12,857 bases of DNA from an uncultured Blautia sp. (GTDB lineage: Bacteria > Bacillota > Clostridia > Lachnospirales > Lachnospiraceae): positions 1 through 12,857 of the forward strand of contig CAKRVL010000073.1 of the NCBI GenBank assembly GCA_934408705.1. The letters run 5' to 3'. Both the position numbers and the translations under genes were made by a program. Shown here one piece after another: positions 1 through 8,828 of this stretch (position 1 is the stretch's first letter; every line of letters begins with the position of its first letter). The notes under the pieces were generated by a model that worked only from the letters and a program-made list of their open reading frames with translations, was not told the origin of the DNA and did no database searches.

Positions 1-66
1 CTCGCGCCGCGTTAGCGACCTATACCCTTAGCAGGGGCACCTCTTCGGCCTCTTGAGTACTTCTCC
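1..66 (-). tRNA. tRNA-Ser(GCU), 3' end cut by window edge
   Basis: On the minus strand the RNA begins at 66 with acceptor strand GGAGAAG (66-60), then T-A and a D arm closed by CTC (57-55) and GAG (43-41). The anticodon stem TGCCC/GGGTA encloses the loop CTGCTAA, giving anticodon GCU at 32-30, which reads serine codons AGC and AGU. A class II variable arm follows: GTCGC (19-15), loop TAAC, GCGGC (10-6). This long arm is the hallmark of tRNA-Ser. The T arm, the 3' acceptor strand and any CCA lie beyond base 1. A clear promoter lies upstream, so this is an independent transcript and not a read-through product of plsC. Confidence 0.95.
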
Positions 67-80
67 AGTCTCCGAACTAC

Positions 81-94
81 TTAACATATGTTAA
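81..94. repeat. Perfect 14-bp palindrome in the tRNA leader
   Basis: TTAACATATGTTAA is its own reverse complement. It falls within the transcribed leader about 15 nt upstream of the mature tRNA 5' end, so it could be a protein-binding site or a processing signal near the RNase P site. No function can be assigned from sequence alone. Confidence 0.7.
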
Positions 95-129
95 ATTGTG
101 GAGTGCGCGTTTTTCGTAACGCATTTGTT

Positions 130-158
130 ATTATACTTAAAAGTATCCTTGTTGTCAA
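130..158 (-). promoter_or_regulatory. Consensus sigma-A promoter of the tRNA-Ser gene
   Basis: Read on the minus strand, TTGACA (158-153) and TATAAT (135-130) are both perfect consensus hexamers, separated by exactly 17 nt. Transcription would start near 123, leaving a leader of roughly 57 nt before the tRNA 5' end at 66. The leader contains the hairpin-forming pair GCGTT/AACGC (122-118 with 111-107) and a 14-bp palindrome at 81-94. The region upstream of the -35 is rich in A-tracts. A promoter this strong suits a stable-RNA gene. Confidence 0.9.
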
Positions 159-210
159 CAGCTTTTTTTATTTTTTCTATTTTTTATCATATTTTTTATC
201 ATTCTTTTTA
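159..210 (-). promoter_or_regulatory. A-tract region upstream of the tRNA promoter (UP-element-like)
   Basis: Between the plsC stop codon and the -35 box the transcribed-sense strand is a run of A-tracts (complements of T runs at 163-169, 171-176, 180-185, 192-197 and 205-209). The spacing is roughly but not exactly helical. It includes an exact tandem duplication of a 12-mer (179-190 and 191-202, ATTTTTTATCAT on the plus strand). Such DNA immediately upstream of -35 commonly acts as an UP element contacting RNA polymerase alpha subunits, which is inferred here. No hairpin plus U-tract serving as a plsC terminator is visible in this gap. Confidence 0.5.
179..202. repeat. Exact tandem repeat, 2 x 12 bp
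   Basis: The plus strand reads ATTTTTTATCAT twice in immediate succession (179-190, 191-202). It lies in the AT-rich gap between plsC and the tRNA promoter and may be slippage-prone. Confidence 0.85.
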
Positions 211-927
211 TTATTCTTTTACATTGGCCTGAATAGTCTCTTCGATTCTTCTTTTTACCTCTGCAGCAATCTCTGTTGACTTCATATCTTTATACTCTTC
301 ATATTCCATAGGCGGCAGGAAATGGATCTGAACATCCAGCATCTTAGCTGATCCGGTGTCAAATGCCTTATAACAATCAATTAATGCTACCGGCACGATA
401 GGACATTTTGCTTTCATTGCAGCTTTAAAGCTTCCACCCTTAAATTCCTGCGGATGATTTCCATTTTTACTTCTGGTTCCCTCCGCAAAAATGAGATAGT
501 TTCTTCCTGCTTTTACTTCTTTTGTTACATTTATAATCACTTGCATGGACTGTTTTATATCATCTCTGTCAATGAGAAAGGCTTTCATACATGCAAATAC
601 CTGTTTCAGAAATGGTACATTTCCAACTTCCTTCTTAGCTACTACAGAAAAAGGTACCGGACATACTTCCATAATAGCCAGTACATCATACAAGCCCTGA
701 TGATTCGGATAGAATATAAATCCGTTTTGTGAAGGAATATTTTCTACGCCATAGGACTGTATACAAAGATTTCCTCCGCGATTAGCCGCATGGTCTATTT
801 TTTTCAGCATTGCATAACGCTGCTCCTCTGTATAATTGTCCACATGTGCTGCATACCAGTTCAGCATGATCCAGTAATATGGTACAAACAAAATATTCTT
901 TAAGACCATTACTATAATTCTCTTCAT
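211..927 (-). CDS. plsC: 1-acyl-sn-glycerol-3-phosphate acyltransferase family protein
   Basis: The 238-residue protein has the two signature blocks of the LPLAT/PlsC family: NHQGLYD, giving the catalytic H76-x4-D81 pair, and FAEGTRS (148-153), whose E-G-T-R binds the glycerol phosphate. A third conserved segment, with P176 and P179, follows. The length is normal for PlsC. Residues 3-22 are hydrophobic and would anchor it at the inner face of the membrane. The family transfers a fatty acyl group to lysophosphatidic acid, making phosphatidic acid for phospholipid synthesis. The start ATG has AAGGAG about 10 nt upstream. It is the last gene behind gyrB-gyrA and the lipoprotein, 79 nt after the latter, with a stable hairpin in the gap. 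The exact acyl acceptor is not provable here. Confidence 0.9.
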   Translation of the reverse strand: MKRIIVMVLKNILFVPYYWIMLNWYAAHVDNYTEEQRYAMLKKIDHAANRGGNLCIQSYGVENIPSQNGFIFYPNHQGLYDVLAIMEVCPVPFSVVAKKEVGNVPFLKQVFACMKAFLIDRDDIKQSMQVIINVTKEVKAGRNYLIFAEGTRSKNGNHPQEFKGGSFKAAMKAKCPIVPVALIDCYKAFDTGSAKMLDVQIHFLPPMEYEEYKDMKSTEIAAEVKRRIEETIQANVKE

Positions 928-959
928 TGGTTATTATCTCCTTTTTGATTAATTCAAGC

Positions 960-1003
960 AGAAAGGCCACTGCAAGATTCCATTATCCTGCAGCAGCCTC
1001 TCC
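960..1003 (-). other. Stable intercistronic hairpin between the lipoprotein gene and plsC
   Basis: Three bases after the lipoprotein stop codon, the transcript can fold a continuous 19-bp stem (arms 1003-985 and 978-960, some G-U pairs) around the six-base loop AATGGA. The sequence after the 3' arm (GCTTGAATTAATC) is not a U-tract, so it is not a canonical intrinsic terminator. It could be an mRNA processing or 3'-end stabilising element that separates gyrase-lipoprotein expression from plsC, or a leaky terminator. Confidence 0.75.
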
Positions 1004-1006
1004 TTT

Positions 1007-1567
1007 CTACTCTGCGCCCAGCTTATTTGCAATTTTTTCTTCATATCCCGGATTCTTTTTGATAAAGACATTATACGCTTTTGTATAACTCTTATAAGAA
1101 TCTGTTGTCATAAATTTTGCATAATCTGTGGCAGCCTGGGTTCTGAGCTCATCAGTAATCTCAGAAGGTGACATTACATAATATTTGCCATCCTTTTTCT
1201 CCACCATATAGGTTCCTACGCAAGGATATTCCTGCTCATTTTCCAGTACCAAATTATAAATGATGTACACATAAGTATAATCATCATTCTCGGAAAGCTT
1301 ATCACACTGCTCTATTTTCACCTTATCTGGCTTATGAGCTGCAAAATATTTCAACGTAGCGTCAATCTCACTTTGAAGAAGCTCATTGGTATCCTTGTTA
1401 TCCTGATAATAGCACTTTTTAACCTTTTTCTCGCTTCCATTTACATAATTCTTTATGAGAGCTTCTACAACTCCCTCAGGCGATTTATGATTTACGCCAC
1501 ATCCGGACATTGCCATGACAAATATCATGGCAATGCCCAGTATTAATATTCGGTTTTTCTTCTTCAT
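1007..1567 (-). CDS. Small predicted lipoprotein, possibly NTF2-like fold
   Basis: The 186-residue product starts with a lipoprotein signal: KKKNR, a hydrophobic core (residues 7-19), then M-S-G-C with the lipidation cysteine at C23. The mature part (24-186) would sit outside the membrane. The segment SPEGVVEALIKNYVNGSEKK (29-48), followed by alternating helices and aromatic-rich strands (97-132), resembles small NTF2-like lipoproteins of the DUF4878 type; this is an impression and not a search result. C52, C88 and C116 could form disulfides. The gene begins 15 nt after gyrA, and its AAAGGA Shine-Dalgarno site (1584-1579) overlaps the gyrA stop codon, with a longish 11-nt spacing. It is therefore probably co-transcribed and coupled with gyrase. 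No function is recognised. Confidence 0.85.
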   Translation of the reverse strand: MKKKNRILILGIAMIFVMAMSGCGVNHKSPEGVVEALIKNYVNGSEKKVKKCYYQDNKDTNELLQSEIDATLKYFAAHKPDKVKIEQCDKLSENDDYTYVYIIYNLVLENEQEYPCVGTYMVEKKDGKYYVMSPSEITDELRTQAATDYAKFMTTDSYKSYTKAYNVFIKKNPGYEEKIANKLGAE

Positions 1568-1582
1568 AGTTCACAGATTCCT

Positions 1583-4135
1583 TTATTCTTCATCATTTGC
1601 GTCCTGTGAATCCTCTTCTCCGGAAACCTCTTCTGTTTCCTCAGTCGTCTCCTCACTGCTGCCATTTTCTGTGTTTTCTTCAACCTTCTCGCGCACCTTG
1701 GCAAGACTTGCAACTGTAACACCCGCATCCAGGTTGATCAGCTTCACGCCTGAAGTAATTCTTCCAAGAATAGAAATTCCGGCACAGGTAATACGGATTA
1801 TGATTCCCTCTGTAGTGATCATCATAATCTCATTTTCCTCATTAACAGCTTTGGCACCAATCACATTACCGGTTTTTTCAGTGATCTTGTAACACTTCAC
1901 ACCCTTACCACCACGATTCTGACTGGTAAATTCACTCATTGCGGTACGTTTTCCCATACCATTCTCGGAAACTACAAGCAGATAGTCTCCCTGAGAATTC
2001 AGCTGCATTGATACAACCTCATCACCAGGATCAAGGTTCATACCACGAACACCCATGGAACTTCTTCCTGTACTTCTTACATCAGTTTCCTTAAAACGGA
2101 TACACATACCATCTTTAGTTATCAGTATAATATCCTTGGTATCATCTGTGGCCTTAACCTCGATCAATTCATCGTCATCACGAAGTGTGATCGCAACAAG
2201 ACCAGTCTTACGTACATTTGCGTACTCCTCCATTGGAGTCTTCTTCACAAGACCAGACTTCGTTGCCATTACAAGATACTTACCCTTTTCAAATTTGCGC
2301 ATCGGAATAACAGCAGTAATACGCTCACCTGGCATAAGCTGCAAAAGGTTAACAATTGCTGTCCCCCTTGCAGTTCTTCCTGCTTCTGGTATTTCATATG
2401 CTTTCAGTCTGTATACGCGTCCGGTATTGGTAAAGAACATCAGATAATGATGTGTAGTAGTCATAAGCAGCTCTTCAATATAATCATCGTCGATAGTCTG
2501 CATTCCCTTTATTCCACGTCCACCACGATTCTGACTACGGAAATTATCTACTGTCATTCGCTTAATATAACCAAGCTTAGTCATAGTGATAACCGCATTC
2601 TCTCTTGGGATCAGATCTTCTGTTGAAAGATCATATACATCGTATCCTATGGCTGTTCTTCTCTCATCACCATACTTATCAGCAATTGCAAGAATCTCCT
2701 CTCTTACAACACGGAGAAGAAGATTTCTGTCAGCAAGAATTGCCAGGAATTTGCGGATTTTTTCCTCTAATTCTGCATATTCAGCCTCCAGTTTTTCTCT
2801 TTCCAAACCGGTAAGAGCTCTCAGACGCATATCTACAATTGCCTGAGCCTGTACATCTGTCAGTTCGAATCTGTCTATTAATTCCTGCTTCGCAATCTGA
2901 ACATTCCGGGCAGCACGAATAATCCTGATAACCTCATCAATGTTATCCAGCGCCTTTAACAAGCCCTCTAAAATATGGGCACGTTCCTGAGCCTTATTCA
3001 GATCATATCTGGTTCTTCTGGTAACAACGTCCTCCTGATGAGCCAGATAATGTTCCAAAAGATCCTTCAGATTCAAAACCTTCGGAACCAGACTGTCACC
3101 CTGAGGTACCACACAAAGCATAATAACGCCAAAGGTATCCTGCAGCTGGGTATGCTTATACAGCTGATTCAATACAACATTTGCATTGGCATCTTTGCGC
3201 AGATCAATACAGATTCGCATTCCCTCGCGGCTTGAATGGTCATTCAGATCTGTAATTCCATCAATTTTCTTGTCACGGACAAGTTCTGCAATTTTCTCGA
3301 TCAGACGGGCTTTATTTACCAGATATGGAAGCTCAGTTACAATAATACGAGATTTTCCATTTGATAATGTCTCGATATTAGATACCGCACGCACGCGGAT
3401 CTTACCCCTGCCGGTACGATATGCCTCTTCAATACCCCTTCTGCCAAGAATAGTAGCTCCTGTAGGGAAATCAGGACCTTTTACAACATCAAGAAGCTCT
3501 TCGATAGTAGTTTCTCTCTGCTCCTCGATAATATTGTCAATAATTTTTACAACAGCATTAATAACCTCACGAAGATTGTGCGGAGGAATATTAGTAGCCA
3601 TACCAACGGCTATACCGGTAGTACCATTCACCAGAAGATTAGGGAAACGTGAAGGGAGCACCTTAGGTTCTCTCTCTGTCTCATCAAAGTTTGGCTGGAA
3701 ATCTACAGTATCTTTATTGATATCAGCAAGCATCTCCATGGAAATCTTGCTCAGACGAGCCTCTGTATATCGCATTGCAGCTGCGCCGTCACCATCTACA
3801 GAACCGAAGTTTCCGTGCCCGTCAACCAGCGGGTAACGGAAAGACCAGTCCTGAGCCATATTTACAAGTGCTCCGTAAATAGAGCTGTCACCATGAGGAT
3901 GATATTTACCCATAGTATCACCAACGATACGGGCGCATTTACGATGCGGCTTATCCGGACCGTTGTTCAATTCGATCATAGAGTACAGCACTCTACGCTG
4001 TACCGGCTTTAAACCATCTCTTACATCCGGAAGTGCTCTTGAAGCGATAACGCTCATAGCATACTCAATGTAAGATTCTTTCATGGTTTTCTCCAGATCC
4101 ACCTCATGGACCTGGTCAAAAATCTTGTCATCCAT
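1583..4135 (-). CDS. gyrA: DNA gyrase subunit A
   Basis: The 850-residue protein is a full-length type IIA topoisomerase A subunit, which with GyrB negatively supercoils DNA using ATP. The breakage-reunion domain occupies about 1-490, with catalytic Y123 in A-A-M-R-Y-T-E and the quinolone region [10 protein letters not shown] (79-88). The C-terminal beta-pinwheel (about 505-815) carries the GyrA box QNRGGRG (535-541), which separates GyrA from ParC, and a second similar motif QNRGGKG (739-745). The tail (about 816-850) is strongly acidic. S84 matches the E. coli S83 position, but the residue matching E. coli D87 is glycine (G88). The start follows gyrB by 15 nt, and its Shine-Dalgarno AGGGGAG (4152-4146) begins inside the gyrB stop codon, so the two subunits are coupled. 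Confidence 0.98.
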   Translation of the reverse strand: MDDKIFDQVHEVDLEKTMKESYIEYAMSVIASRALPDVRDGLKPVQRRVLYSMIELNNGPDKPHRKCARIVGDTMGKYHPHGDSSIYGALVNMAQDWSFRYPLVDGHGNFGSVDGDGAAAMRYTEARLSKISMEMLADINKDTVDFQPNFDETEREPKVLPSRFPNLLVNGTTGIAVGMATNIPPHNLREVINAVVKIIDNIIEEQRETTIEELLDVVKGPDFPTGATILGRRGIEEAYRTGRGKIRVRAVSNIETLSNGKSRIIVTELPYLVNKARLIEKIAELVRDKKIDGITDLNDHSSREGMRICIDLRKDANANVVLNQLYKHTQLQDTFGVIMLCVVPQGDSLVPKVLNLKDLLEHYLAHQEDVVTRRTRYDLNKAQERAHILEGLLKALDNIDEVIRIIRAARNVQIAKQELIDRFELTDVQAQAIVDMRLRALTGLEREKLEAEYAELEEKIRKFLAILADRNLLLRVVREEILAIADKYGDERRTAIGYDVYDLSTEDLIPRENAVITMTKLGYIKRMTVDNFRSQNRGGRGIKGMQTIDDDYIEELLMTTTHHYLMFFTNTGRVYRLKAYEIPEAGRTARGTAIVNLLQLMPGERITAVIPMRKFEKGKYLVMATKSGLVKKTPMEEYANVRKTGLVAITLRDDDELIEVKATDDTKDIILITKDGMCIRFKETDVRSTGRSSMGVRGMNLDPGDEVVSMQLNSQGDYLLVVSENGMGKRTAMSEFTSQNRGGKGVKCYKITEKTGNVIGAKAVNEENEIMMITTEGIIIRITCAGISILGRITSGVKLINLDAGVTVASLAKVREKVEENTENGSSEETTEETEEVSGEEDSQDANDEE

Positions 4136-4150
4136 ATTGTTCTATCTCCC

Positions 4151-6150
<2,000 letters not shown>

Positions 6151-6174
6151 TTTTGCGCATAAAAATACAAATTT

Positions 6175-6204
6175 ATTATATCACAAAATCCCCGTTTTTG
6201 CCAG
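6175..6204 (-). promoter_or_regulatory. Promoter of the gyrB-gyrA transcript (extended -10)
   Basis: On the minus strand, TATAAT (6180-6175) is perfect and is preceded by T-G-A, forming an extended -10 element. The best -35 is CTGGCA (6204-6199), four of six matches at 18-nt spacing, acceptable when the -10 is extended. It lies directly downstream of the rsmI terminator, so gyrBA starts its own transcript. Transcription would begin near 6168, leaving a leader of about 95 nt. Confidence 0.8.
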
Positions 6205-6225
6205 TTAAAAGCCTTTCCCTGATGT

Positions 6226-6270
6226 AAAAAAAAACAGCGTATTTTCAACGAATATCCGTCAAAAATACGC
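6226..6270 (-). terminator. Strong intrinsic terminator after rsmI
   Basis: A 14-bp stem (6270-6257 with 6250-6237, two G-U pairs) encloses the loop GATATT and is followed within two bases by nine consecutive Ts (6234-6226). It starts 11 nt after the rsmI stop codon. The plus strand lacks a matching T-run, so it acts in the minus direction and insulates gyrBA from the upstream operon. Confidence 0.95.
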
Positions 6271-6281
6271 CTTATAATACC

Positions 6282-7127
6282 TTATTTCAATTCAAGCAAA
6301 GCCTGATAAATATCCCTTTTTGTAACACCACGATCCTTTGCAACCATTTTCATTGCCTCTTTACGTGCAATTCCCTGATTTTCATAAATTGCCATGTGCT
6401 CCTCAATGGAAATATCTTTCCAAGATTCCTGTGATTCCTGTTCCATCTCCTTGCGGCTTCTGCCCTCGATCACCAGAACACATTCCCCAAGTGGCTTCTG
6501 ATCTTTGTAAAAATTGATCAGCTCCTGTATGGTGGTACGAAAAGCAGTTTCATGCTTCTTGGTCAATTCCCGGCAAAGTGTCATTCTGCGGTTTCCAAGA
6601 ACCTGGTACAGCTCTTCCAGAGTCCCAACCAGATGATGAGGCGCCTCATAAAGAATAATCGTGCGGGTTTCGCTCTTTAGTTCTTCCAAAATTGCCTTCC
6701 GTTCTTTTTTATCCGGTGGCAAAAAGGCCTCAAAAGCAAATCTGCGGGTAGACAAGCCTGACAGTGTCAGGGCTGTAATACAGGCTGCCGGACCAGGAAG
6801 AGAAGTCACTTCAATACCTGCGTCATAGCACATAGCAGCCAGCACTTCTCCCGGATCAGAGATTCCAGGCGTTCCTGCATCTGTGATCAATGCAATGTTC
6901 AGCCCTTCTCTCATCTTCTCTATCAAAGTGTACGCCTTCTCCACTTTATTATACTCATGGTAACTGGTCATGGGGGTTTTTATATCAAAATGATTGAGAA
7001 GTTTAATACTGTTGCGGGTATCCTCCGCAGCGATCAGATCCACCTCCTTCAGGATCCGGAGCACACGAAGTGTAATATCCTCCAGATTTCCTATAGGTGT
7101 GGCACACAAATATAATTTACCACTCAT
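6282..7127 (-). CDS. rsmI: 16S rRNA (cytidine(1402)-2'-O)-methyltransferase
   Basis: The 281-residue protein has the tetrapyrrole-methylase (SPOUT-unrelated) fold of RsmI. Visible signatures are ATPIGNL (9-15), AAEDTR (33-38), TDAGTPGISDPG (82-93) and GPAA (112-115), which shape the S-adenosylmethionine pocket, and FLPP (135-138). The last 50 or so residues form the small helical C-terminal domain typical of full-length RsmI. The family 2'-O-methylates C1402 in the decoding centre of 16S rRNA, next to the N4-methylation by RsmH. The start ATG has AAGGGAG just upstream. It is 67 nt downstream of the adenine methyltransferase gene, in the order seen for Bacillus yabB-yabC, and is followed by a strong terminator that ends the operon. 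Confidence 0.97.
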   Translation of the reverse strand: MSGKLYLCATPIGNLEDITLRVLRILKEVDLIAAEDTRNSIKLLNHFDIKTPMTSYHEYNKVEKAYTLIEKMREGLNIALITDAGTPGISDPGEVLAAMCYDAGIEVTSLPGPAACITALTLSGLSTRRFAFEAFLPPDKKERKAILEELKSETRTIILYEAPHHLVGTLEELYQVLGNRRMTLCRELTKKHETAFRTTIQELINFYKDQKPLGECVLVIEGRSRKEMEQESQESWKDISIEEHMAIYENQGIARKEAMKMVAKDRGVTKRDIYQALLELK

Positions 7128-7165
7128 GTTTCTCTCCCTTATGCAATCATCTGTATAACCTTAAC

Positions 7166-7197
7166 AAAAAGATAATAACCGAATGCTGCTTCGGTTA
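7166..7197 (-). terminator. Hairpin overlapping the methyltransferase stop codon, weak terminator
   Basis: The stem TAACCGAA (7197-7190) with TTCGGTTA (7183-7176) is 8 bp around the loop GCAGCA, and its first three bases are the stop codon itself. The T-run is short and late (five Ts at 7170-7166, after six mixed bases). It may attenuate read-through into rsmI or protect the upstream mRNA end. Ribosomes finishing the upstream gene would melt its base. Confidence 0.5.
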
Positions 7198-7935
7198 AAT
7201 CATATCATACAATTCCAGAATATCTCTGGTATAAACACCTGGCTTCTCATAAACGATCAGCGGCCTCTCCACAGTAATACGGGAATTACCGCCCTTCAGT
7301 GCTTCTATAAGCACCATATTAGGTTCCCTGTCAATATAGGGATAAACAAGCTGCATACGCTTAGGCTCCAGCTTGTATTTCGTCAGAACATTCATAATCT
7401 CAGCAAGTCTGAATGGTCTGTGCACCATGTAAAAGCGCCCTCTGTCGTCGAGAAGCTTTGATGCCTGACTTACCACATCCTCCAGTGTACAAAGAACCTC
7501 ATGCCTGGCAATAGCTTTGGGCATATGTGGATTGGTCAGCCCATGCTGTCCGATCATATATGGCGGATTGCATGTGACAACATGAAAAGAAGCTGCCCCG
7601 AAAATGCTGACAGCCTCTTTAATATCACCTTGCCTGATGCTGACCTTGTCCTCCAGGTTATTATATTTCACACTTCTTGCAGCCATTTCGGCGCATTCCT
7701 CCTGGATTTCCAGACCTGTAAAATGTTCTCCCTGTGTCTTAGCGGAAAGAAGCACCGGAATAATACCGGTTCCGGTTCCCATATCAAGAACCGTCTCTCC
7801 CTTCTTTACTCTGGCAAATCCAGATAACAGAACAGCGTCCATACCGAAGCAGAATTTCTGGGGATCCTGGATAATATAATACCCATTCTGCAGATCATCT
7901 ACCCTTTCATTCTCCTTCACAAGATCATTAATCAT
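7195..7935 (-). CDS. tRNA1(Val) (adenine(37)-N6)-methyltransferase-type protein (TrmN6/YfiC/YabB family)
   Basis: The 246-residue Rossmann-fold methyltransferase has the S-adenosylmethionine motif VLDMGTGTGIIP (49-60), an acidic ribose-binding residue at E76 and the catalytic NPPY (123-126) of N6-adenine or glutamine methylases. The N-terminal segment QDPQKFCFGMDAVLLS (23-38) is typical of the YfiC/YabB group, which methylates A37 of tRNA1(Val). The place between ricT and rsmI matches Bacillus yabB. The ATG overlaps the end of ricT by 8 nt, with AAGGGAGA about 11 nt upstream inside ricT, so translation is coupled. A tRNA substrate is known for E. coli TrmN6; in Gram-positives it is inferred. 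Confidence 0.9.
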   Translation of the reverse strand: MINDLVKENERVDDLQNGYYIIQDPQKFCFGMDAVLLSGFARVKKGETVLDMGTGTGIIPVLLSAKTQGEHFTGLEIQEECAEMAARSVKYNNLEDKVSIRQGDIKEAVSIFGAASFHVVTCNPPYMIGQHGLTNPHMPKAIARHEVLCTLEDVVSQASKLLDDRGRFYMVHRPFRLAEIMNVLTKYKLEPKRMQLVYPYIDREPNMVLIEALKGGNSRITVERPLIVYEKPGVYTRDILELYDMI

Positions 7936-8827
7936 TTAACTTGGAATCTCCCTTTTTGTCTTCCAGCTCCTGCAGTTCTTTTAATTCCTGTTCAGAAATT
8001 TTTACTTTCTTTTTTCTGGAACGGAATTTCAGTTCTCCTACAGGAAATTCCTGAATTTCTTTCTCATCACCGATTTCTACTACTACCTTTACAAGCTGAC
8101 GAAGTACATTTACACTCTGCACATTACCCTGAATTCCATCTGGCGTAGTTACTGTATCTCCTACTCCCGGAAGTCTGCGGTTCAGCTCCTCGTAAGTCTC
8201 CTGCTCGTTCTTCAGACAGCACATCAGTCTTCCGCATACCCCTGATATTTTCGTCTGATTCAGGGAAAGATTCTGCTCCTTAGCCATTCTGATGGATACC
8301 GGAGCAAACTCAGAAAGATAGGTATGACAGCAAAGACATCTGCCGCAGATGCCGATTCCTCCAAGAATCTTCGTTTCATCTCTTACACCGATCTGACGAA
8401 GCTCGATCCTTGTCTTAAAAATAGCAGCCAGATCTTTTACCAGCTGGCGGAAATCTATTCTGCCATCTGCAGTAAAATAGAACAATACTTTATTGTTGTC
8501 AAAAGTATATTCTGCATCGATCAGTTTCATCTCAAGCTCATGCTCGCGAATCTTCTTCTGACAGATCTTAAAAGCGTCCTTCTCACGCTCTCTGTTATAC
8601 TTCTCTCTATCGTCATCATCCTTGGTAGCCACACGAAGTACCTCCTTCAGAGGATGTACTACCTCATCATCAGCTACCTCCTTCGGTGCAAGCACCACCT
8701 TTCCATACTCCACACCACGGGCGGTCTCCACGATCACATGGTCACCTGGTTTTACTTTATAGCTTTTCGGATTGAAGTAATAAATTTTACCTACATTCCG
8801 AAATCTTACGCCTACTACTTTAGCCAT
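7928..8827 (-). CDS. ricT: RicT (YaaT), PSP1-domain stage 0 sporulation protein
   Basis: From the ATG at 8827 the product is 299 residues, starting MAKVVGVRFRNVGKIYYF. The PSP1 domain makes up the middle. Two cysteine groups, C161/C164/C166/C167 in CGRCLCC and C198/C203/C204 in CGRLMCC, are the conserved ligands linked to iron-sulfur clusters in the B. subtilis RicA-RicF-RicT (Y) complex. That complex steers RNase Y maturation of operon mRNAs and promotes sporulation, competence and biofilm formation. The C-terminal stretch is lysine/glutamate rich. AGGGAG (8840-8835) lies 7 nt before this ATG, which begins one base after the holB stop. An in-frame ATG at 8869 would overlap holB by 41 nt and adds residues unlike the family, so it was rejected. 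RicA and RicF partners are not encoded here. Confidence 0.95.
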   Translation of the reverse strand: MAKVVGVRFRNVGKIYYFNPKSYKVKPGDHVIVETARGVEYGKVVLAPKEVADDEVVHPLKEVLRVATKDDDDREKYNREREKDAFKICQKKIREHELEMKLIDAEYTFDNNKVLFYFTADGRIDFRQLVKDLAAIFKTRIELRQIGVRDETKILGGIGICGRCLCCHTYLSEFAPVSIRMAKEQNLSLNQTKISGVCGRLMCCLKNEQETYEELNRRLPGVGDTVTTPDGIQGNVQSVNVLRQLVKVVVEIGDEKEIQEFPVGELKFRSRKKKVKISEQELKELQELEDKKGDSKLND

Positions 8828-8828
8828 T

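Noticed and set aside
88..279. A plus-strand frame rich in Phe and Leu near the tRNA gene
   Set aside because: It is the reverse of an A-rich promoter region plus the end of plsC. The composition is explained by the T-tracts and there is no ribosome site.
782..970. A 62-codon minus-strand frame starting at 970 upstream of plsC
   Set aside because: It overlaps plsC in another frame, begins inside the 3' arm of the intercistronic hairpin, and its translation shows no domain or coding character.
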